Below, one piece after another: positions 44,764 through 53,793 of a stretch of 64,000 bases of DNA. How positions within the stretch are numbered: the first letter of the stretch is position 1; the number at the start of each line of letters is the position of its first letter. Both the position numbers and the translations under genes were made by a program. Source of the DNA: Bacteroidaceae bacterium. Its GTDB lineage: Bacteria; Bacteroidota; Bacteroidia; Bacteroidales; Bacteroidaceae. The notes below the pieces were generated by a model, which saw nothing but the letters and a program-made list of their open reading frames with translations, did no database searches and was not told where the DNA came from. The stretch lies in NCBI GenBank assembly GCA_017631315.1, contig JAGBTN010000021.1:1-64000 (forward strand), in the 5' to 3' direction.

Positions 44764-45714
44764 TTACTCGGTGGCTTTGAACAAATCCTTGATTCCGCCG
44801 ATGGAACCGAGCAGATTGGTGGCCTCGTAGGGCATGTAGACGGTCTTCGTCTTGTCGCCTTCGGCCAGTTCCTGCATCATCTGGATGTACTTCTGTGCCA
44901 GGAGATAGTTGGCAGGGTTGGTGGATTTGCCCACAGCCTCGCTGATGAGTTCTATGGCCTTAGCCTCAGCCTCCGCCACACGGATGCGAGCCTGCGCCTC
45001 ACCCTCAGCCTGCAGGATGGCTTCCTGCTTGGCAGCCTCAGCCTTGTTGACGATAGCCGTGCGTTCACCCTCGGAAGCCAGAATCTCGGCCGCCTTCTGT
45101 CCCTCCGAATTCAATATCTGTGCACGCTTGTTACGCTCGGCCTGCATCTGTTTCTCCATAGCCGTCAGCACACTGTCGGGAGGCGTGATGTCCTGCAACT
45201 CAACACGGTTCACCTTCACACCCCACTTGTCTGTGGCATCGTCCAGCACGGCAGAAAGTTTCTTGTTGATGGTGTCGCGGCTGGTCAGCGTCTCGTCCAG
45301 TTCCAGTTCGCCGATGATGTTACGCAGAGTGGTCTGCGTCAGCTTCTCGATGGCATTGGGCAAGTTGTTGATTTCGTAGGTCGCCTTGAAGGGATCCACA
45401 ATCTGGAAGTAGAGCAAAGCATTGATCTCCGTCTGCACATTGTCCTTCGTAATAACGTTCTGCTTGGGGAAGTCATACACTTGCTCACGCAAATCGATGG
45501 TCGTAGAGTACATATAACGCCCGTGATTAAGTACCACAATGGACTTGGCACGGTCGATGAATGGAATAATGATGTTGATGCCAGGCTGCAACGTAGCATA
45601 GTAACGGCCCAGACGCTCCACAATCTTCGTCTCCGACTGAGGGATAATCACCAAAGCCATCTTGGCAAAGATGATCACGCAAACAACAATTGCAATTAAA
45701 ATAGAAGTAACCAT
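44764..45714 (-). CDS. SPFH/band-7 (stomatin-like, QmcA family) membrane protein
   Basis: 316 residues. One N-terminal membrane helix (about 3-22), then the SPFH domain (VPQSETKIVERLGRY-like start, KDNVQTEINALLYFQI, LDETLTSRDTINKKL) and an Ala/Glu-rich coiled coil (about 190-270, AEAAKQEAILQAEGEAQARI). Forms large membrane-associated rings or cages. It is encoded with an NfeD-like partner immediately upstream, the usual stomatin/NfeD pairing. Confidence 0.92.
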   Translation of the reverse strand: MVTSILIAIVVCVIIFAKMALVIIPQSETKIVERLGRYYATLQPGINIIIPFIDRAKSIVVLNHGRYMYSTTIDLREQVYDFPKQNVITKDNVQTEINALLYFQIVDPFKATYEINNLPNAIEKLTQTTLRNIIGELELDETLTSRDTINKKLSAVLDDATDKWGVKVNRVELQDITPPDSVLTAMEKQMQAERNKRAQILNSEGQKAAEILASEGERTAIVNKAEAAKQEAILQAEGEAQARIRVAEAEAKAIELISEAVGKSTNPANYLLAQKYIQMMQELAEGDKTKTVYMPYEATNLLGSIGGIKDLFKATE

Positions 45715-45745
45715 AGTGTTTGTTGTTAAATATAAAAATTAATAA

Positions 45746-46198
45746 TTATTTGATAGTCTCAACAGTTATGATGGTGCTTTCGCGCGAAACGACACAGACA
45801 GTTGTGCCTTCCGCAATATCGTTCGCCTCGTTTGTGACAGCCTTCCAGATGTCGCCGTCAATCTGTACACGCCCGAAGGTGCTGGCCTTGACGGTTTCCA
45901 CCACACGGCCTTTGCGCCCAATCAGTGCGTCGGCATTGCTCGGGCGGTTGGGTTCTCCCTTATGCAGAAAGCGTTGTGCAAAGGGACGCACAAAGAAGAG
46001 GCATGCAAGCGTTGAGATGGCAAAGACCACCAGTTGCAGTGTTATGCTGCCACCCAGTGCGTCTGTCAGGCAGGCGGAAGCCGCTCCGATGGAGAAGCAC
46101 AGGATAAAGAAGTCGCCGGCGGTAAGCTCGAGGATGAGACAGACGACGGCCAGAACGGCCCATATCTGCCATAAATGTAGTGAAAGATACTCAATCAT
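45746..46198 (-). CDS. NfeD-like membrane protein
   Basis: 150 residues: two or three N-terminal helices (about 8-75) and a C-terminal OB-fold domain (GRKGRVVETVKASTFGRVQIDGDIWKA) typical of NfeD1b proteins. It would bind and act with the stomatin-like protein encoded 31 bp downstream. Serine-protease NfeD residues are absent, as in the short class. Confidence 0.88.
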   Translation of the reverse strand: MIEYLSLHLWQIWAVLAVVCLILELTAGDFFILCFSIGAASACLTDALGGSITLQLVVFAISTLACLFFVRPFAQRFLHKGEPNRPSNADALIGRKGRVVETVKASTFGRVQIDGDIWKAVTNEANDIAEGTTVCVVSRESTIITVETIK

Positions 46199-46233
46199 GA
46201 TGAAAAGGATTTAGTATGTTATGTATTATTGTA

Positions 46234-46896
46234 TTAGAGTGACAGGATGAAGTCGTCCCAATTCTTGGAGGAGCCTTTGCGGCCGAAGACTTTGGAGTGG
46301 AGCCTGCTGCGTGTTGTGGCTATGCTTTCTTTGGAGTGGGCTGTGAGTATGGCGATGTCTTTGGGTTGTATGCGCATCTTGATAAGCAGGCAGACGTGCA
46401 GTTCATGCTCGCTCATGGGGTAGAGGCTGTAGAGCTTTTCGGTGAAACCGGTGTAGATGCTGTTGAGCAGGAGTGATAGTTCCCCCCAGTCTTCGCAGTT
46501 CAGTTTCTTTCCGGAGTTCAGGCATTCTTGCAGTCGTCGGTAGGCGTTGGACGAGAAGATGACGGTCTCTGCCTGCTGTCGTCTGGCATTGTCTATGATG
46601 GCCACCTTGTTGTTGTAGTCGAGTGTGGCTTTGCGTTCTTCGAGTTCCAGCCTTAGCATGGAGTTTTCGTCGCCCAGTTTTTGTATGAGGTTCTCCAGTT
46701 CGGCAATCTTTTGTCGGTTGCCTTCCATGTCGTACTGCTCCTGCATTGCGCGTACCTTATCGAGTCGTTTTTGCATCAGCAGCACTTTGCGTCGGCTGTT
46801 GAGCACTGTCACGACGAAGAGTACGACGTAGAACACCATTCCGAGGCCTACGAGGAAGAGTTCGCGATGGGTGAGTATGGAGATTATTTCGTTCAT
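46234..46896 (-). CDS. Membrane-anchored LuxR-like HTH regulator
   Basis: 220 residues from the ATG at 46896 (MNEIISILTHRELFLVGLGM). A single membrane helix (about 12-32) is followed by a long coiled coil (about 38-95) and a C-terminal helix-turn-helix (LYPMSEHELHVCLLIKMRIQPKDIAILTA ... SKESIATTRSRLHSKVF). This HTH is the type at the end of Bacteroidetes TPR regulators, but here the sensor part is reduced to a membrane anchor and coiled coil. An in-frame ATG at 47013 would add 39 low-complexity residues and is rejected. Targets are unknown. Confidence 0.8.
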   Translation of the reverse strand: MNEIISILTHRELFLVGLGMVFYVVLFVVTVLNSRRKVLLMQKRLDKVRAMQEQYDMEGNRQKIAELENLIQKLGDENSMLRLELEERKATLDYNNKVAIIDNARRQQAETVIFSSNAYRRLQECLNSGKKLNCEDWGELSLLLNSIYTGFTEKLYSLYPMSEHELHVCLLIKMRIQPKDIAILTAHSKESIATTRSRLHSKVFGRKGSSKNWDDFILSL

Positions 46897-47039
46897 CAAC
46901 CGCAAAGTTAAGGAAAAAAGATGGATGTGACAAACTTTTTTGTTTGCAATAATTTGCAGTTGTGTGTCAGGTTTGCAAATGTTTGCAGAAGTCGGTCTTT
47001 TGTGTGGTTTCATCGCTATTCTGCAAGCCTGCTTTTTGG

Positions 47040-47127
47040 AAAGGTGTGGCTTGTTGCCAATAATGGTTAACCTTTCCGGGCATAATGGTTAACCCTTTTA
47101 CCCATAATGGTTAACCTTTCCGGCGGA
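47040..47127. repeat. GGTTAACC array H (four cores, 22-bp period)
   Basis: Cores start at 47040 (diverged, AAAGGTGTGGCTTG), 47062, 47084 and 47106. Unlike most others, this array lies between divergent genes, so it is not placed as a terminator. It is 60 bp upstream of the bcp promoter. Confidence 0.9.
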
Positions 47128-47188
47128 CATCCCACGCCATGTTTTTCCGCCAAGTCTGTCGGGATTGTCTGCATTTTACTGGATTTAT

Positions 47189-47219
47189 TTTGCAGTGTCT
47201 TTTCTAATTCGTATATTTG
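47189..47219 (+). promoter_or_regulatory. Consensus promoter for bcp
   Basis: TTTG, a 19-bp gap and TATATTTG (47212-47219) match the Bacteroidetes consensus. The leader is about 25 nt before the ATG at 47251. Confidence 0.75.
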
Positions 47220-47250
47220 TCGGCATAAACCAACTAAAAACCTGCACGAC

Positions 47251-47703
47251 ATGAACATAGGAGACAAGGCGCCCGAGGTTTTGGGCAAGGACGAGAACGG
47301 AAAAGACATCCGCCTGAGCGACTACAAGGGCCGCAGACTGGTGCTGTACTTCTACCCCAAAGACAACACAAGCGGCTGCACGGCAGAGGCTTGCAGCCTG
47401 AGGGACAGGTACGAAGAGTTGCAGGCGTCGGGCTACGAGGTGGTGGGCGTGAGCAAGGATTCTGCTGCCTCGCACCAGAAGTTCAAGGAGAAACACGCGC
47501 TGCCCTTTCCCCTGATTGCCGATGTTGACAAGACACTCATCGAGGCCATGGGCGTCTGGGGCGAGAAGATGATGTGCGGCAAGAAGTCGATGGGCACCAT
47601 ACGCACCACCTTCATCATAGGCGAAGACGGCACCATCCAGCAGATATTCGCCGGAAAACAAGTGAAGACCAAAGAACACGCCGAGCAGATACTCGGCAAA
47701 TAA
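47251..47703 (+). CDS. bcp: Peroxiredoxin, Bcp/PrxQ type
   Basis: 150 residues from the ATG at 47251 (MNIGDKAPEVLGKDENGKDI), placed 30 bp after a consensus promoter; upstream in-frame codons overlap the repeat array. The peroxidatic and resolving cysteines form NTSGCTAEACSLRD (C-x4-C), the atypical two-Cys arrangement. It reduces peroxides with thioredoxin-type donors in the cytoplasm. Confidence 0.94.
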   Translation: MNIGDKAPEVLGKDENGKDIRLSDYKGRRLVLYFYPKDNTSGCTAEACSLRDRYEELQASGYEVVGVSKDSAASHQKFKEKHALPFPLIADVDKTLIEAMGVWGEKMMCGKKSMGTIRTTFIIGEDGTIQQIFAGKQVKTKEHAEQILGK

Positions 47704-47729
47704 GTACGACAAAAACAACAGACAGCAGC

Positions 47730-48308
47730 ATGAAAAGACAGATTTCGGCACTCCTCCTCGTCCTGTTCACCCTTGCCCTGCAGGCACAGACCAGCCTCTC
47801 GGGCCGTACATACCACCACCCCGACATCATGGCCGAAGGCATGAAGGCCTACGAAAAAGACTTGGAAGAAAAGATGGCCGAAGTGATAAGCCAAGAGGTC
47901 AGCAAGGCAGAAAACAAGAAAGGCGCACCACTTTCGGCCGATGAAAAGGCCCAAATCAAGGCAAAGCAAGACGAAGCCATAAAATTCTCCATGGCAGTCA
48001 TGAAGGCAACCAAGACCGCCATGACCGCAACCTTCAAGAGCGACACAGAACTCGTCATGCAGGCAGACATAAAACTCGACGAGGATGCCCTGAAGGCAGC
48101 AGGCCTCGGGTGGGCACAACGCAAAGCCCTGAAGGCCGCCATCTCTCTCACACCGTCCACACAGAAGATGGCATACACCACAAAGGACAACCTCATCTTC
48201 TGCAACGACGGGGCAGAAAGAGACACACTCGTCTTGAGCGACGACGGAAAGTACCTCTACGGCAAGTTCGAAGAAGGCAAAACATTCAAACTCACACGAA
48301 CGAAATAA
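47730..48308 (+). CDS. Exported protein of unknown function
   Basis: 192 residues from the ATG at 47730: signal peptide MKRQISALLLVLFTLALQAQ, then a helical Lys/Glu/Ala-rich region (about 40-110) and a C-terminal beta-strand segment (LIFCNDGAERDTLVLSDDGK). In-frame codons to 47574 lie inside bcp. It sits 26 bp after bcp and 17 bp before a phosphoesterase gene, so the three may form an operon. Family not recognised. Confidence 0.75.
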   Translation: MKRQISALLLVLFTLALQAQTSLSGRTYHHPDIMAEGMKAYEKDLEEKMAEVISQEVSKAENKKGAPLSADEKAQIKAKQDEAIKFSMAVMKATKTAMTATFKSDTELVMQADIKLDEDALKAAGLGWAQRKALKAAISLTPSTQKMAYTTKDNLIFCNDGAERDTLVLSDDGKYLYGKFEEGKTFKLTRTK

Positions 48309-48325
48309 CCAGACAAACACAAGCC

Positions 48326-49435
48326 ATGAGGAAACACATACTGACCATTCTCTGTCTGCTGGCAGGCCTTACTACCGCACAAGCACAGCATCGGGCCGAC
48401 CGACTGCAGTTGAACAATCCCGAATCGTTTACCTTCGTCGTCTTTGGCGACGCACAGGGTTACACGAAATACGACATCAATCAGCCCATCTTCGAACTCT
48501 GTACGGCATGGATTGCCGATAATGTGGAGCAACTCAACATCAGGGCGGTGCTCTTCACGGGCGACCTCATCGAGCAAAACGAGAACGTAGTGCTCAACCG
48601 CAACATGCTGAACCAGACGAGCAAACAGATGTGGGAATGGTCGAGCCACTGCCTCAAAAGGTTGGACGGCAAGGTGCCTTACATCATAGCCGCCGGCAAC
48701 CACGAGTATGGCTACGTGCGTGGCGACGAACCCTTCACGCATTATGCCGAGTACTACACTGCCGAACGCAACACCGAGACGGCGAAACACCTGGTGGCCG
48801 CTTATCCAAACCGGCAAGGACAGGCTTCGCTGGAGAATGCTGCATGGGAGTTCAAGACCGACACATGGGGCAGAATCCTGGTCATAGGCTCGGAGTGGGC
48901 GCCTCGCGACGAGGTGCTGGAGTGGGCCAAAGGGCTTTGCAACAGCAAGAAGTATAAAGACCATACGGTGGTCTTCCTCACCCATTCTCTGCTGCATGGC
49001 AAGACGGCGCACTACACCGACAACGAGGGCTACAAGATAGAGCCGCGCAACTATGGGCACGAGATATGGGAGAAGTTGCTCTATCCCTGCAAGAACATCC
49101 GGCTGGCGGTGTGCGGACATACCGGACATCCTGCCTCTTCCGACGGAAAGGAGCCTGGCAGCAGTTACGACCACGAAGTGAACAACGCCTATCGCTGCGA
49201 TAAGAATTCGGCAGGAAGAGACGTGCATCAGATGATGTTCAACATCCAGTGCCTCGGCGGAGGCTGGGAAGGCAACGGAGGCGACGGTTGGCTCCGCCTC
49301 CTGGAGTTCATGCCCGACGGCAAAACCATCAAGGCCTCCACATACAGTCCGCTGTTCGGCATCTCCCCCATGACCAAGCACTTGGCACGCCAGACAGACC
49401 CCTTCTGCCAGTTCGACATGGTGGTGGAAAAATAA
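48326..49435 (+). CDS. Secreted calcineurin-like metallophosphoesterase
   Basis: 369 residues from the ATG at 48326, which gives the signal peptide MRKHILTILCLLAGLTTAQA. Metallophosphoesterase motifs in order: FGDAQGYTKYD (GDxH-like with Gln), LFTGDLIEQNEN, AAGNHEYGY, VFLTHS and CGHTGHP. Two metal ions would be bound; the substrate is unknown. The stop codon TAA (49433-49435) overlaps the first core of array I. Confidence 0.88.
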   Translation: MRKHILTILCLLAGLTTAQAQHRADRLQLNNPESFTFVVFGDAQGYTKYDINQPIFELCTAWIADNVEQLNIRAVLFTGDLIEQNENVVLNRNMLNQTSKQMWEWSSHCLKRLDGKVPYIIAAGNHEYGYVRGDEPFTHYAEYYTAERNTETAKHLVAAYPNRQGQASLENAAWEFKTDTWGRILVIGSEWAPRDEVLEWAKGLCNSKKYKDHTVVFLTHSLLHGKTAHYTDNEGYKIEPRNYGHEIWEKLLYPCKNIRLAVCGHTGHPASSDGKEPGSSYDHEVNNAYRCDKNSAGRDVHQMMFNIQCLGGGWEGNGGDGWLRLLEFMPDGKTIKASTYSPLFGISPMTKHLARQTDPFCQFDMVVEK

Positions 49436-49521
49436 TGGTTAACCATTCCGCCCAAATAGGTTAACCATTCCGCCCCGAAAGGTTAACCATTATTGCCCGA
49501 AAGGTTAACCCTTTTTCCACA
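49434..49521. repeat. GGTTAACC array I (four cores, 22-bp period)
   Basis: Cores start at 49434, 49456, 49478 and 49500. The first, AATGGTTAACCATT, is a perfect 14-bp palindrome and overlaps the stop codon of the phosphoesterase gene. Spacers are CCGCCCAA, CCGCCCCG and ATTGCCCG. The last core runs into TTTTTCC. Confidence 0.9.
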
Positions 49522-49580
49522 TAACCCATACGAAGTATGTCAAGATAATCGGCACAGTTCGGCTATTTCGCCAATCATCC

Positions 49581-49612
49581 TTTGCTATTCACAAAAAGAA
49601 TTCGTATCTTTG
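49581..49612 (+). promoter_or_regulatory. Consensus promoter for argS
   Basis: TTTG (49581-49584), a 20-bp gap and TATCTTTG (49605-49612). The leader is about 27 nt before the ATG at 49645. Confidence 0.75.
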
Positions 49613-49644
49613 CAGCGCACATAAAATATACATTGAAGCAAGAT

Positions 49645-51438
49645 ATGAAGATAGAAGACAGAATATCGGAGGCCGTGAAGGCCATCGTGGAAGAACTCTA
49701 CGGACAGCCCGTGACAGACAAAATGGTGCAGTTGCAGCAGACAAGGGCTGAGTTCGAAGGACAGATAACACTCGTAGTATTCCCCTTTACCAAGATGAGT
49801 CGTAAGGCTCCCGACGCCACAGCGCAGGAGATAGGCGAACGCCTGATGGCAAAACTGCCGGAAGTCATCAGCGGCTACAATGCCGTGAAAGGCTTCCTCA
49901 ACCTCAGCATCAGCTCCAGCCAATGGATAAGTCTGCTCCAGGAGATACAGACAAATCCCAAGTTCGGCTTCAAGCCCGTCACAGACGAAAGCCCCCTCGT
50001 CATGATAGAGTACTCCTCGCCCAACACCAACAAACCCCTCCACCTCGGACACGTCCGCAATAACCTGCTCGGATGGGCTTTGGCACAAGTCATGGAGGCC
50101 AACGGCAACCGAGTGGTAAAAACAAACATCGTCAACGACCGAGGCATCCACATCTGCAAATCCATGCTCGCATGGCTCAAATGGGGCAACGGCGAAACAC
50201 CCGAAACATCAGGCAAAAAAGGCGACCACCTCATCGGCGACTACTACGTAGCCTTCGATAAACACTATCGCGAAGAAGTGAAACAACTCGTTTCACAAGG
50301 CATGGACGAAGAACAAGCCAAACAAGAAGCACCACTCATCAAGGAAGCACACGAAATGCTCGTCAAGTGGGAACAGAACGACCCCGAGGTTCGCAACCTC
50401 TGGAAACAGATGAACGAATGGGTGTATGCAGGCTTCGACGAAACATACCAGGCACTCGGCGTAGGCTTCGACAAGATATACTACGAAAGCGAAACATACC
50501 TCGAAGGCAGAGAGAAAGTAGAAGAAGGACTCAGCAAAGGACTCTTCTATCGCCGACCCGACGGCAGCGTATGGGCAGACCTCACCGGCGAAGGACTCGA
50601 CGAAAAGCTCCTCCTCCGCTCAGACGGCACCAGTGTCTACATGACACAAGACATCGGCACCGCAAAACTACGCTTCCAGGACTATCCCATCGACAAGATG
50701 ATATACGTCGTAGGCAACGAACAGAACTATCACTTCCAAGTCCTCTCCATACTTCTCGATAAGCTCGGATTCAAATGGGGCAAGGACCTCGTGCACTTCT
50801 CCTATGGAATGGTGGAACTCCCCAACGGCAAAATGAAGAGCAGAGAAGGCACCGTAGTCGATGCCGACGACCTTGTTGCCGCCATGATACGCGACGCAAA
50901 AGAACTCAGCGCCGACAAAGTCAACAAACTCGAAGGCATAACCGAACAGGAAGCACAAGAGATTGCACGCATCGTAGGCATGGGAGCACTCAAATACTTC
51001 ATACTGAAAGTCGACGCACGAAAGAACATGCTCTTCAATCCTGAAGAAAGCATCGACTTCAACGGCAATACTGGTCCGTTCATTCAGTACACCTACGCAC
51101 GCATCAAGAGCATCCTCAGAAAGTGGAACAACGAGATAGTTCTGGACGAAAAGGCTTTCGAAACAGAACTCGCCGACAAGGAAATCTCGCTCATACAAAA
51201 GCTGCAAGGCTTCGAGGCAGCAGTGTGCCAGGCCGGACAGGACTACAACCCCAGCTGCATCGCCAACTATTGCTACGAACTTGTCAAGGAATACAACCAG
51301 TTCTACCACGACTTCAGCGTGCTCAAGGAAGAGGACAAGACCAAACAACAAGTGCGTCTCATGCTCTCGGCTGCAGTCGGTCAGGTAGTAAAGAACGGCA
51401 TGGGTCTCCTCGGCATCAAGGTTCCCGAACGCATGTAA
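49645..51438 (+). CDS. argS: Arginyl-tRNA synthetase
   Basis: 597 residues from the ATG at 49645; an in-frame ATG at 49582 lies within the promoter and is rejected. N-terminal additional domain, class I signature SSPNTNKPLHLGHVRNNLLG, a KMSKS-like KMKSREGTVV, and a C-terminal DALR anticodon-binding domain (YTYARIKSILRK). Charges tRNA(Arg). Codons are strongly A/C-ending. An RNase H gene starts 3 bp after the stop. Confidence 0.95.
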   Translation: MKIEDRISEAVKAIVEELYGQPVTDKMVQLQQTRAEFEGQITLVVFPFTKMSRKAPDATAQEIGERLMAKLPEVISGYNAVKGFLNLSISSSQWISLLQEIQTNPKFGFKPVTDESPLVMIEYSSPNTNKPLHLGHVRNNLLGWALAQVMEANGNRVVKTNIVNDRGIHICKSMLAWLKWGNGETPETSGKKGDHLIGDYYVAFDKHYREEVKQLVSQGMDEEQAKQEAPLIKEAHEMLVKWEQNDPEVRNLWKQMNEWVYAGFDETYQALGVGFDKIYYESETYLEGREKVEEGLSKGLFYRRPDGSVWADLTGEGLDEKLLLRSDGTSVYMTQDIGTAKLRFQDYPIDKMIYVVGNEQNYHFQVLSILLDKLGFKWGKDLVHFSYGMVELPNGKMKSREGTVVDADDLVAAMIRDAKELSADKVNKLEGITEQEAQEIARIVGMGALKYFILKVDARKNMLFNPEESIDFNGNTGPFIQYTYARIKSILRKWNNEIVLDEKAFETELADKEISLIQKLQGFEAAVCQAGQDYNPSCIANYCYELVKEYNQFYHDFSVLKEEDKTKQQVRLMLSAAVGQVVKNGMGLLGIKVPERM

Positions 51439-51441
51439 ACA

Positions 51442-51870
51442 ATGGATTACGAGAAGCTGAAAGGCAAAGTCGACTTCAATGCCATTGCTGTCGATGCCGG
51501 GTGCAGTGGCAATCCCGGTGCGATGGAGTACCAGGGTGTGTATCTTGGCAATGAACAAAGGCTCTTTCACTTCGGCCCGATACACGGAACGAACAACATC
51601 GGCGAGTTTCTTGCCATTGTCCATGCGCTGGCTTACATCAAGAAGAATGGCTGGGACATGAAGGTTTACAGCGACAGTGTCAGCGGAATGGCGTGGGTGA
51701 GGAACAGGAAGGCGAAGACAACGCTGAAGCGCGACGAGAAGACGGCTCAGGTTCTCGACCTTGTTATCCGTGCGGAGAACTGGCTTTGGCAGAACCCCAA
51801 TCATGCTCAGGTGCTGAAGTGGAACACGGAGGAGTGGGGTGAGATTCCTGCCGACTTTGGGCGAAAGTGA
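51442..51870 (+). CDS. Ribonuclease HI-family protein
   Basis: 142 residues with RNase H acidic residues in AVDAGCSGNPGAM, NNIGEFLAIVHAL and KVYSDSVSGMAW, and a C-terminal acidic position in EIPADFGRK. It lacks the N-terminal hybrid-binding (viroplasmin-like) domain that many Bacteroidetes RNases H carry. Probably degrades RNA in RNA/DNA hybrids. Starts 3 bp after argS but uses a very different codon style (G/T-ending). Confidence 0.85.
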   Translation: MDYEKLKGKVDFNAIAVDAGCSGNPGAMEYQGVYLGNEQRLFHFGPIHGTNNIGEFLAIVHALAYIKKNGWDMKVYSDSVSGMAWVRNRKAKTTLKRDEKTAQVLDLVIRAENWLWQNPNHAQVLKWNTEEWGEIPADFGRK

Positions 51871-51884
51871 TTGAATGGTACGTC

Positions 51885-51926
51885 GGACTATAGACAACAG
51901 ACAACGGACTACGGACAATAGACAAC
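51885..51926. repeat. Heptamer array (GGACAAC/AGACAAC family), six units
   Basis: Six 7-bp units (GGACTAT, AGACAAC, AGACAAC, GGACTAC, GGACAAT, AGACAAC) occupy the gap right up to 5 bp before the ATG at 51931, so they form the ribosome-loading region of the LtaS-like gene. Same family as 11294 and 13587. Confidence 0.8.
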
Positions 51927-51930
51927 GGAG

Positions 51931-53793
51931 ATGAGGCGAAGCATACATTATCTTGAGTTCCTTTACTGTCATTTGCTTATCGTTTTCCTGATAGGCAGGG
52001 TGGGATTTGTCTTGAATAATCGTTGTGTGGAGCAGTTGTCGTTCTTGGAAACTCTTGGTGCTTGTCGTCGGGGTTTACTGGGGCATGATGTTGTTGTGGC
52101 AGCGATGTTGCTTGTTGTGCCTTGGCTTGCTGGCTTGCTGGCTTTGCGTTTTCCGTCGATGAGGCTGCGAGTTTGGCTTGTGCCTTATTTTGTTTTGATG
52201 GGGATTGCTGTGGCTGCGATTGTTGCCGGCGATGCTGTGTTGTATGAGTACTGGCGTTTCAAGCTTGGCATGGTTGTGCTGAGTTATGCTTCTCACTCGG
52301 AGGGTGTTACCAACAGTGTGAGCCTTTCTTATATTCTGATGCGTTTCGGGGCTTTCTTTTCTTTGGCTTTGTGGACGATGCTTCCTTGCATTTTTCTTAC
52401 TCCGAAGCGTCTTTCTGCGGGTCGTGGCGAGCGTTTGTGGATGCGCAATGTCAGCATTATATGGATTTTCCTGGTGGTTTCGGGCTTGTGGTTTGTGCGC
52501 CAGGGTGATGTTTATGGTGTTGGGGAGAAGGTTTTGGCCAACCATGCTGCGGTGAATCCTGTGTATGCTTTTGCTTCGAGTGTGCGGACGGGTGATGATT
52601 TGTCCGGGCGTTATGATTTGCTTCCGGAGCCGGAGTGTTCGGACCTTATGAGGGGTTTGTATCCTGAGACGGGCGGTGATGTCTGCGACACGTTGCTTAC
52701 GACGCAGCGGCCCGATGTGCTGGTGGTTTTCATGGAGAGTTTCGGCAGCCGTTTTGTGGAGGAACTGGGTGGTTTGCCTGGTGTTGCTCCGGGTTTGAGC
52801 CGCATGATTCCGGAGGGTGTCTTCTGGGAGAATTATTATAGCAACTCTTTCCGTACGGACAGGGGCACTGTGTCGGCCTTCAGCGGCTGGTTGAGTTATA
52901 CGGATGTTGGGCTGATGAAGCATACGGAGATGCATGCGGAGTTGCCTTCGCTGCCGCGTTCGTTGGAGCGGGAGGGTTATGAAACGTCGTTTATTTATGC
53001 CGGTCAGATGACGAATATGGGCAAGCGCCAGTATCTGGAGAATGTGGGTTTCCGCCATCTCTACGATGATACGGCGTTCTCTGCCGACCAGGCTTCCGGC
53101 TCCTGGGGTGTGTATGACAGCATTTCGTGCCAGAAGGCTGTGGAGGTTGTGGGGCAGTGGAAGGGCGGACATCACTTTATGGTGGTGCAGACACTCTCGA
53201 GCCACGAGCCTTGGGATGTGCCTTATCACCGTCTGGACGACAAGATATTGAATGCTTTTGCCTATACGGACCACAGTGTGGCGTGCATGGTGGACAGCCT
53301 GCGCCGCCTGCCGCAGTGGGACAACCTGCTCGTGGTGATGTTGCCCGACCATGGCTATCTCTACCGTCAGGGCTACGACGACCCCGGCTTCTTCCGTGCC
53401 CCGATGCTCTGGATGGGCGGTGCCCTGAGGGAGCCCCGCCGCATGGATGTGCTCATGAACCAGAGCGATCTGGCTGCCACGCTGCTCTCGCAGATGGGCA
53501 TTGCTCACGACGACTACCCATGGAGCCGCAATGTGCTGAGCCGCAAGTACACCTATCCGTTTGTCTATTGCAACTGGCCTGCCGGACTGCTCTTTGCCGA
53601 CAGCACCGGCACGAGCGTCTACGACCTGGACGGCGAAGTGGTGATAACCGACCGCCCTGCCGACGACGGGCTGCGACTGCTGCGCGCGAAAGCCATACTG
53701 CAAAGCAGTTACGACCAACTGGAAACGATGCGCCGAAATGCATCCCACACCCCGAGCGGAAAAAACCTTAACCATTATGACGAAAACCCTTAA
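51931..53793 (+). CDS. LtaS-like membrane sulfatase-fold phosphotransferase
   Basis: 620 residues: about five N-terminal membrane helices (1-200), then a periplasmic alkaline-phosphatase/sulfatase domain with metal-site motifs VVFMESFGSR, SNSFRTDRGTVSAFSG (nucleophilic Thr region), SSHEPWDVPY and MLPDHGYLY. Gram-negative homologues transfer phosphoglycerol or phosphoethanolamine to envelope glycans; the exact acceptor is unknown. The last ten residues (KNLNHYDENP) and the stop codon are encoded by the first units of repeat array J, so the natural C-terminus was probably changed by the repeat. The codon style switches from G/T-ending to C-ending near 53300. Confidence 0.9.
   Translation: MRRSIHYLEFLYCHLLIVFLIGRVGFVLNNRCVEQLSFLETLGACRRGLLGHDVVVAAMLLVVPWLAGLLALRFPSMRLRVWLVPYFVLMGIAVAAIVAGDAVLYEYWRFKLGMVVLSYASHSEGVTNSVSLSYILMRFGAFFSLALWTMLPCIFLTPKRLSAGRGERLWMRNVSIIWIFLVVSGLWFVRQGDVYGVGEKVLANHAAVNPVYAFASSVRTGDDLSGRYDLLPEPECSDLMRGLYPETGGDVCDTLLTTQRPDVLVVFMESFGSRFVEELGGLPGVAPGLSRMIPEGVFWENYYSNSFRTDRGTVSAFSGWLSYTDVGLMKHTEMHAELPSLPRSLEREGYETSFIYAGQMTNMGKRQYLENVGFRHLYDDTAFSADQASGSWGVYDSISCQKAVEVVGQWKGGHHFMVVQTLSSHEPWDVPYHRLDDKILNAFAYTDHSVACMVDSLRRLPQWDNLLVVMLPDHGYLYRQGYDDPGFFRAPMLWMGGALREPRRMDVLMNQSDLAATLLSQMGIAHDDYPWSRNVLSRKYTYPFVYCNWPAGLLFADSTGTSVYDLDGEVVITDRPADDGLRLLRAKAILQSSYDQLETMRRNASHTPSGKNLNHYDENP

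Noticed and set aside
50668-51972. 434-codon antisense frame opposite argS and the RNase H gene
   Set aside because: It spans two well-supported sense genes and has no recognisable motif.
52075-53775. 566-codon antisense frame opposite the LtaS-like gene
   Set aside because: Composition is that of a shadow frame; the sense frame has all family motifs.
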